Shown piece after piece: positions 7,766 to 13,155 of a DNA stretch of 13,155 nt; position 1 is the stretch's first letter, and each line of letters starts with the position of its first letter. Below the pieces are notes generated by a model, which saw only the letters and a program-made list of their open reading frames with translations, ran no database searches and was not told the DNA's origin. This DNA comes from Desulfobacteraceae bacterium (GTDB lineage: Bacteria; Desulfobacterota; DSM-4660; Desulfatiglandales; Desulfatiglandaceae), in assembly GCA_013203065.1 (NCBI GenBank), contig JABMQV010000207.1, forward strand, positions 1 through 13,155, read 5' to 3'. A program made the position numbers and the translations under genes.

Positions 7766-8742
7766 TAATGCTTTCTGACGCTACATCAATAATAGAGCTG
7801 GCCTCCTACGTTGGGGCCGGTTTGTGCATAGGCCTGGGTGCCATCGGCGCAGCATTGGGAGAGGGCTACACTGCCGGGCTTGCCAACCAGGCCCTTTCCC
7901 ACAAGCCCGAAAAATCTAGTGAGATTTTGAAAAACATGCTTGTGGGGCAGGCCGTGGCCGAGTCGGCAGCCATATTTGCTCTGGTTATCGCGATCCTGTT
8001 GATTTTCCTGGAGGTGTCTGCAGCCAGTTTGCTCAAGGCAGCCGCACTGGGAGGTGCCGGTCTGTGCATGGGATTTGGGGCGATTGGGTCCGGTGTGGGT
8101 TCTGGATTTCCGGGAGGGGAGGCCTGCCTGGGGATAGCCAGGCAGCCGGCTGTAACGACCCGTTTGACGACAAACATGCTGATCGGGTCGGCAGTGTGCC
8201 AGACACCTGCCATCTTTTCCATGGTGGTCGCCCTGATGCTCATGTTTATGGACTTTGGGTCCTTACCGTTTTCTCCTACGTGGGCGGCCTTATTGGGGGC
8301 GGGTTTGAGCACGGGCCTGGCAGCCATTGGCTCAGGGCTTGGCGGGGGGCTGGCAGCCGGAGCGAGCTGCGGGGGCATATCCAGAAACCCGGAGACCTTT
8401 GGGCAGGTGACCACAACGATGCTGGTGGGACAGGCCGTGTCCCAAACACCTGCCATTTTTGGGCTTCTGATAAGTTTTGTGCTCATGTTTAAGGCCTTTC
8501 CCGAGACCGCAGGTCTCAGCACGCCCATGGCACTGCTTGGGGCCGGAATAGCCATGGGGTTTGGCGGGATAGGCCCTGGGATTGGAAACGGCCTGACGGC
8601 CGAAAGCGCGGTAAAGTGGGTTGCCAGAAACATAGAGGCTGCTGGAGAACTAACGCGAACCATGCTTGTGGGTCAGGCGGTGTCGCAGTCCACCGCCATT
8701 TATGCCATGGTGATAAGCCTGGTGCTTATCTTTGTTGTATAA
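7762..8742 (+). CDS. atpE: Four-hairpin fused F-type c subunit (tandem proteolipid)
   Basis: The 326-residue membrane protein is four c-subunit hairpins in one chain (eight helices) at about residues 11-84, 88-164, 172-246 and 253-326. Each has the Gly-rich first helix, a polar loop (HKPE, RQPA, RNPE, RNIE) and the ion-site second helix. Hairpin 1 keeps both carboxylates, E34 in helix 1 and E67 in helix 2 (GQAVAES). At the TM2 site hairpins 2-4 have Q147 (SAVCQTP), Q228 (QAVSQTP) and Q309 (QAVSQST). At the TM1 site they have S114, G195 and N276. So three of four hairpins should not carry an ion. Ordinary bacterial c subunits are 70-90 residues and single. Duplicated c chains with lost carboxylates are known in V-type rotors and in Acetobacterium and Eubacterium. 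The gene starts inside the atpB stop (ATGA) with no strong ribosome site, so it is probably coupled to atpB. Hairpin 4 is the most similar to the single c that follows. Confidence 0.93.
   Translation: MIMLSDATSIIELASYVGAGLCIGLGAIGAALGEGYTAGLANQALSHKPEKSSEILKNMLVGQAVAESAAIFALVIAILLIFLEVSAASLLKAAALGGAGLCMGFGAIGSGVGSGFPGGEACLGIARQPAVTTRLTTNMLIGSAVCQTPAIFSMVVALMLMFMDFGSLPFSPTWAALLGAGLSTGLAAIGSGLGGGLAAGASCGGISRNPETFGQVTTTMLVGQAVSQTPAIFGLLISFVLMFKAFPETAGLSTPMALLGAGIAMGFGGIGPGIGNGLTAESAVKWVARNIEAAGELTRTMLVGQAVSQSTAIYAMVISLVLIFVV
7792..8739 (+). repeat. Four tandem c-hairpin coding repeats
   Basis: The repeat units are approximately 7792-8013, 8023-8253, 8275-8499 and 8518-8739, each about 225 bases and coding one hairpin. 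They are clearly related as protein but well diverged as DNA, so the expansion is not recent. The exception is the segment around the TM2 site of unit 4: 8659-8681 is identical over 23 bases to 8974-8996 in the separate single-c gene, which may reflect descent from that gene or gene conversion. Confidence 0.85.
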
Positions 8743-8769
8743 CCATAGAAATATAAGATTTTCGCATAA

Positions 8770-9057
<288 letters not shown>

Positions 9058-9077
9058 AACCCACCTGGTGCCGACCC

Positions 9078-9524
9078 ATGATAAGTATCAACGCTACCTT
9101 AGTCTTACAAGTGATACATTTCCTTGTCCTGGCCTTCATTTTGAACCGGCTGATGTTCAAGCCGATTCTGAAGTTAATCGATGAACGGGAACAGCATGTT
9201 GAAAAGACAAAGGTCCAAATAGATGATATGAAAAACAGAGTTATCCAATTAACGGATCAATTCCGTTCAGAGGAAATTGAGGCCAGAAAAAATGTCACAA
9301 AAGAAAGGGTCCAGCAGAACCGGGAAGGCATGTTTGAGACGGAAAAATTGCTGGAGCAATCCCAAGAGCAGGCAGCATCCATAAAGACGGAGGCTGACAA
9401 AAAGGCCCAGAGGGAGATTGAAAAGAGCAGTCCCTTGCTGCCGGATGAGGCCGGGGTACTGGCTGAGACGATAATAGAGAAGATGATCGGAAGGAGGAGC
9501 GCGGTTGGATCGGAAAGTCAATAG
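9078..9524 (+). CDS. atpF: F-type ATP synthase subunit b' (peripheral stalk)
   Basis: The 148-residue protein has one N-terminal membrane helix (about residues 5-22), the FKPI motif at 27-30, and then a long charged coiled coil. This is the build of b and b' subunits, which form the stator stalk linking subunit a to F1. It is called b' because it has no signal-like N-terminus and comes before a second b-type gene, as in other Desulfobacterota. The ribosome site is weak. The gene overlaps the next one by 20 bases. Confidence 0.85.
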   Translation: MISINATLVLQVIHFLVLAFILNRLMFKPILKLIDEREQHVEKTKVQIDDMKNRVIQLTDQFRSEEIEARKNVTKERVQQNREGMFETEKLLEQSQEQAASIKTEADKKAQREIEKSSPLLPDEAGVLAETIIEKMIGRRSAVGSESQ

Positions 9525-10110
9525 TTATGGCCTGCTAGCCATCTTGTTTTTGGGGGTCGTCCTCAGTCCGTTTGTCACGATCACCGATGCCTTTGGGGCA
9601 GAGGCGTCGAACGCCGGTCGAAAACTGTGGGACAATATCTTACTGTGGGTAAATTTTGGGATTTTGGCCTTTCTTTTCCTGAAATTTGCGAGGAAACCGC
9701 TCATGGATTATCTGCGGGGGGTCCGAACAGAGGTTCAAGACGAACTGGATGAGGTCGGCGCCCAGTTTGACAAGGCCAAAACCCTGAAGGATGCGGAACA
9801 GGAAAAGCTGGACAAGATCGGAGAGAGCATCGATAAGATCCGGGAGAGCATCCTTGAACTGGGAAGGCGGGAGAAGGAACGGATCATTAAAGAAGGGAAA
9901 ATAGCGGCTCAGAAGATTATTGAACATGCCGAAAATTACTCCCGTTACCGAATCGATTTGGCAAGGAAGGCATTGGCCGATGAAATGGTGGATCTTGCCT
10001 TTTCCATGGTTGAGGAGACGCTAAAAAAAGGAATTTCAAAAAAAGAAAATGAAGATATGGTCAATCAATTTGTGAGTGAGTTAAAGGGCACGAAACGGCT
10101 TTTAAATTAA
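9505..10110 (+). CDS. atpF: F-type ATP synthase subunit b (peripheral stalk)
   Basis: The 201-residue product pairs with b' in the stator stalk. The TTG start at 9505 is preferred because AAGGAGG sits 7 bases upstream. The N-terminus has a signal-like hydrophobic segment (about 9-26, with a possible cleavage after AFG at 29-31). The true membrane helix follows at about 44-60, then ARKP (62-65) and a charged coiled coil to the end. A cleavable-looking N-terminus is seen on b subunits of other Deltaproteobacteria. In most operons of this type, delta and the F1 genes (atpH, A, G, D, C) come next. Here the next gene is on the other strand and overlaps this one by 50 bases, so the F1 genes must be elsewhere. 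Confidence 0.88.
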   Translation: MDRKVNSYGLLAILFLGVVLSPFVTITDAFGAEASNAGRKLWDNILLWVNFGILAFLFLKFARKPLMDYLRGVRTEVQDELDEVGAQFDKAKTLKDAEQEKLDKIGESIDKIRESILELGRREKERIIKEGKIAAQKIIEHAENYSRYRIDLARKALADEMVDLAFSMVEETLKKGISKKENEDMVNQFVSELKGTKRLLN

Positions 10111-10648
10111 TCACCCTGTCACATTTTTCCTGGAGTGCCTTCATCTTCCGCCGCTCCCGCTCTCCCAATTCCCCGCCCCCAAGGCTATCACCAAAATATC
10201 CATTCATGACCACGGTAGATGTGGAATTGAGAAGTGATAGGAGCCTGTCAAGGTCACCCGCCTGCAGGTAGATGGAGACATCGTTTATAAGAAGGACTTT
10301 GCTCGGATCGTTCAGGTATTGCAATAAGATAGCATCAATTGACCAGGCGTTTTCTTTAGCCAATGCCTCAACTTCCTCTTGAGACCCCCCCGTAAGCCTG
10401 GGAGCCACTATCTCTGCGGTCAAATATTTTATGAAAGTGAGCTTCCCCAGGCTCATCTTGCCACCGATATCCCCGATGGTTTCGGGGGCCATATCAATTA
10501 TTGAAAGATCTGTATGTCCTTCCTTTAACAACTTCTCCAGGATGTTATTGAGGTAGGCTGTCTTTCCCGTGTTGACCTCACCAACGATGAGGGTCTTTTT
10601 ATTTATGAATCCCCTTATGGCGTCGTCGGTTATTTGTAATCGTGTCAT
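10061..10648 (-). CDS. Uncharacterised P-loop NTPase
   Basis: I do not recognise the family. The 195-residue protein has a Walker A motif GEVNTGKT (23-30) and a probable Walker B VLLIND (118-123). It also has a Gly-rich stretch GDSLGGGELGERERRK (153-168) and ends in a CDRVINL segment (176-182) and a short tail. No membrane helix or signal peptide is visible, so it is probably cytoplasmic. The length suggests a small ATPase or GTPase or nucleotide kinase, but no catalytic signature singles one out. It converges on the b-subunit gene and overlaps its last 50 bases. The C-terminal tail encoded in the overlap (about 16 residues) is compositionally unremarkable. The ribosome site is weak (CAGGT, 9 bases before ATG). 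It is divergent from the GAF protein gene, with a 185-base spacer holding a weak TTGATC/TAGAAA pair (10687-10715, plus strand) and a tandem CGCTCAG duplication (10772-10785). Confidence 0.75.
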   Translation of the reverse strand: MTRLQITDDAIRGFINKKTLIVGEVNTGKTAYLNNILEKLLKEGHTDLSIIDMAPETIGDIGGKMSLGKLTFIKYLTAEIVAPRLTGGSQEEVEALAKENAWSIDAILLQYLNDPSKVLLINDVSIYLQAGDLDRLLSLLNSTSTVVMNGYFGDSLGGGELGERERRKMKALQEKCDRVINLKAVSCPLTHSQID

Positions 10649-10833
10649 CTGGGACTACCTGATACTTACGGAGAGAATGTTTCGTCTTGATCCAACTGCC
10701 ATAATATGCTAGAAATATCAATAATTTTTCCAGTTCTGAATGGAAAGGCTTTTTTTCCGTCACGCGCTTTTCGCTCAGCGCTCAGGATCTTGCAAAGAAT
10801 TATCCGGGTACCGGGGAAAAAAGGAGGTCGAGA

Positions 10834-13155
10834 ATGGGGGAGAATTTGAAAGAGTATCCATTCCGTTTCACGCTCAGTCTCAAGCCGCTTATTGATTACC
10901 TGAACAAGATCGCATCGGCTTCAGATGGGGCTCCCTGCCAGATCGATGGTCTTCAGGACATGCTTAGAGGGGCCCCCGAACTCAACAGTCCCATCGAGGA
11001 CCTGACCCTTTTGGAGCGCCATCGAGACTTGATACAACGGCTGATGGGCCTGGTGTTCTCACCCGCCTTGTGGGAGACCGAAACCATAGGGGCTGTGATT
11101 CCTTTCTCAATGAAACCGTTTCTGGTTTCCCCCCGGTTTGAGCGCTTTCTTGTGGAGGCGGACGGCTCGTTGAAGGGTCGAGTTAACCTCGATGAAGAGA
11201 GCTTTAACAAGGGCAAGGTCATTCGGGCATACCTCTTTATCCTTGAGAAATTTTACGGGATCCAAAAAAGACTTGAATACCCCATAATCCGCATCGTACC
11301 GGATCCGGACACGGGGCTGGACCGCTACTTCAATATGAAGCTGGACTTTCGTTTTGTGGATGTCAGGGCTATAGGGGGACCAAAGACACTCGCGGAAAAG
11401 GATCGGGTCGAGATCCTTAAACACCTGACCGAACCTGACGTCATCCGGGAGATACTGCCCCCGGAAGATTTTGAGCTGCAAGGTTTTACCATCATTCAGG
11501 CCATAGACGTGACGGAATCTGAAGTGTTATCCGCCCTGGAAAGGGATCTCATCGACAAAGAGTCCATCGCCTCTCAAGGGGGTTTTGTGCGGCTTCAACA
11601 GAGGCTTCGCACGCTATTTCGGCGCAAAGACCTTGTCGCCAGTTTGGCTGCCATTCAGGAGGATCAGATACTCCTCCTCAATACGGGATGCGAGATGACG
11701 CGAAGCTGCATCTTTGCTGACTCCCAGCATGTATCCATCTTCGACTTTGAGGGAACCGCGCATGAACGGGCCGTAAAGTCAAAGGAGGTCGTGCTGGTTC
11801 CTGACCTCCTTGAAGAGCATTCGGGCGGGGGGGCGGAAGGAGACTTTTCAGAGATGGGAATCAGGTCGCTTCTGATAGCGCCCCTCATTTTCCAGGACGA
11901 TTGTATCGGCACTTTGACATTAGGGTCTCCCGGACCCGGAGACCTGGATCCGTTCGATGCACTTATCACGCGTCAGGTCCAGCCGCTTTTTGCCATGGCG
12001 CTCATGAGGGCGATGGATGACCTGGAGAACCGGGTTCAAGGCGTTATAAAGGAGAAGTGCACCGTCATTCATCCGGCCGTGGAGTGGCGATTCAGAAAGG
12101 CCGCGATCGCTCACCTGGAAAACATCCGGACGGGGCAATCCGCGGAGATGACGCCTATCGTGTTCAAGGATGTGTATCCGCTCTATGGGATTTCTGATGT
12201 CCGGGGGTCCACGGCCGCGCGAAACCGTGCCATTCAAGAGGACCTCAGGGAGCACCTCAACCTCTCCTTGAAGGTCGTGCAATTGGCTTCAGAGGCGAAA
12301 CCTCTCCTTATCTTAAAGGAGTTGGTTGGACGTAACAGGGATCGGCTGCAAGAAATCCAGGCCGGACTGGGGGCAGGGGATGAGGTCTCTACCGTGAAAT
12401 TTATCCGCGAGGAAATAGAGCCGGTCTTTCCCGATTTAGAGGGTTTTGGCCCTAAGGTAACCCATGCCATAGAGACCTATCAATCGACTGTTGATCCGGT
12501 TTTGGGTACGATCTATCGACGACGAAAGGAATTTGAGGAAAGCATCTCCCTTTTGAGCAACAATCTGGCGGCCTATCTGGATCAGGAGGAGGCGGAGGCC
12601 CAGGCTGTTTTCCCCCATTTTTTTGAGAGGCACCGGACAGACGGCGTGGACTACCTGATCTATGCGGGGGCATCCCTGATGGAGCACGGGGGCTACAGCG
12701 ATCTGTATCTAAAGAACCTGCGTCTCTGGCAGCTCAAGGTAACCTGCGGGATGGCCTGGCAAACAGAGCAGCTCAAATCTTCTCTTGCGGTGCCGCTTGA
12801 CACGGCCCATCTCATTCTGGTCCAGGATGCCCCCCTTTCGATCCGCTTCAGATTCGATGAGAAACGATTCGATGTGGACGGGGCGTACGACACCCGTCAC
12901 GAGATAATAAAGTCCCGCATTGATAAGGCGGTAGTAAAAGGGCAGGGCGAGCGGCTTACACAGCCGGGAAAGATCGCCATTGTCTATTCTCACCCGGGAG
13001 AGGCAGAGGAGATGCGCCGCCACGTCGACTTCCTTTGTTCAGAGGGATACCTGGCGGGGGAAGTGGAGTCCCTGGAACTGGAGGACCTCCCTGGCGTCCA
13101 TGGACTCAAATGCCTGAGAGTAAGTGGGGATTTGGAATCGAGCGCGCTTCTGGAA
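10834..13155 (+). CDS. Large GAF-domain protein of unknown function (partial, C-terminus off window)
   Basis: The 774 codons run open to the window end. The start has AAGGAGGT (10821-10828) 5 bases upstream. A GAF-like sensory domain is seen at about residues 278-395, including an ADSQHVSIF strand and SLLIAPLIFQDDCIGTLTLG (346-365). A second conserved block, PIVFKDVYPLYG.SDVRGS (441-459), matches my memory of a family of roughly 780-residue GAF proteins common in Bacteroidota. I cannot name a catalytic domain before or after it. The flanks look helical (LSLLSNNLAAYL, about 570). No signal peptide or membrane helix is obvious. GAF domains commonly bind small ligands such as cyclic nucleotides, but the ligand and output here are unknown. 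From the length, few residues are likely missing. Confidence 0.85.
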   Translation, partial: MGENLKEYPFRFTLSLKPLIDYLNKIASASDGAPCQIDGLQDMLRGAPELNSPIEDLTLLERHRDLIQRLMGLVFSPALWETETIGAVIPFSMKPFLVSPRFERFLVEADGSLKGRVNLDEESFNKGKVIRAYLFILEKFYGIQKRLEYPIIRIVPDPDTGLDRYFNMKLDFRFVDVRAIGGPKTLAEKDRVEILKHLTEPDVIREILPPEDFELQGFTIIQAIDVTESEVLSALERDLIDKESIASQGGFVRLQQRLRTLFRRKDLVASLAAIQEDQILLLNTGCEMTRSCIFADSQHVSIFDFEGTAHERAVKSKEVVLVPDLLEEHSGGGAEGDFSEMGIRSLLIAPLIFQDDCIGTLTLGSPGPGDLDPFDALITRQVQPLFAMALMRAMDDLENRVQGVIKEKCTVIHPAVEWRFRKAAIAHLENIRTGQSAEMTPIVFKDVYPLYGISDVRGSTAARNRAIQEDLREHLNLSLKVVQLASEAKPLLILKELVGRNRDRLQEIQAGLGAGDEVSTVKFIREEIEPVFPDLEGFGPKVTHAIETYQSTVDPVLGTIYRRRKEFEESISLLSNNLAAYLDQEEAEAQAVFPHFFERHRTDGVDYLIYAGASLMEHGGYSDLYLKNLRLWQLKVTCGMAWQTEQLKSSLAVPLDTAHLILVQDAPLSIRFRFDEKRFDVDGAYDTRHEIIKSRIDKAVVKGQGERLTQPGKIAIVYSHPGEAEEMRRHVDFLCSEGYLAGEVESLELEDLPGVHGLKCLRVSGDLESSALLE

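Noticed and set aside
7866..8663. A 265-codon open frame on the minus strand opposite the fused c gene
   Set aside because: It is low-complexity (Pro, Ala, Ser rich) and mirrors the Gly/Ala-rich c repeats; the plus-strand product is unmistakable.
10772..10785. Tandem duplication of CGCTCAG upstream of the GAF protein gene
   Set aside because: Two copies of 7 bases are too little to call an operator or functional repeat.

Overview
The window looks like a piece of chromosome from an anaerobic member of the Desulfobacterota (former Deltaproteobacteria). This rests on gene content and is an inference: a long-chain acyl-CoA ligase, a 4-hydroxybutyryl-CoA dehydratase with all its Fe-S ligands, an F-ATPase Fo locus with paired b'/b subunits and Na+-type c-subunit residues, and a DUF1573-type exported protein with a candidate selenocysteine codon. 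No mobile element, CRISPR array, rRNA or tRNA was recognised.

Layout. (i) 1-1479, minus: AMP-forming acyl-CoA ligase, cut by the window edge. (ii) 1917-2626, plus: DUF1573-like secreted protein, interrupted by an in-frame TGA exactly where the family has the first Cys of its CGC motif, and then by a one-base frameshift; a hairpin with bacterial SECIS geometry follows the TGA. (iii) 2644-4113, minus: 4-hydroxybutyryl-CoA dehydratase (AbfD type), convergent with (ii). (iv) 4114-4760: AT-rich, A-tract-rich intergenic region with DnaA-box-like sites. (v) 4761-6110, plus: a full-length but diverged DnaA homologue. (vi) 6355-10110, plus: an Fo operon in the order atpZ, atpI, atpB (a), a four-hairpin fused c subunit, a single-hairpin c subunit, b', b. 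No delta or F1 genes follow. (vii) 10061-10648, minus: an uncharacterised P-loop NTPase whose 3' end overlaps the b gene. (viii) 10834-13155, plus: a large GAF-domain protein of unknown function, open at the window end.

The outstanding system is the Fo locus. The single c subunit has the residues of a Na+-binding, two-carboxylate rotor site (E32, V63, E65, S66, T67, Y70). The gene before it encodes four c hairpins in one 326-residue chain. Only the first keeps both carboxylates (E34, E67); the other three have Gln at the essential TM2 position and Ser, Gly or Asn at the TM1 position. If the fused chain is built into a ring with the single c, that ring would carry fewer ion sites than hairpins, lowering the ions moved per ATP as in V-type rotors and in the hybrid ring of Acetobacterium woodii. 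The single c gene has a near-ideal ribosome binding site, while the fused gene starts in a 4-base overlap with atpB, which suggests the two are made in unequal amounts.

Two further points deserve attention. One is the probable new selenoprotein (or decaying gene) at 1917-2626. The other is the DnaA paralogue, whose Walker A, Walker B, box VII and DNA-binding signature residues are all altered, together with the bent, DnaA-box-bearing region in front of it.
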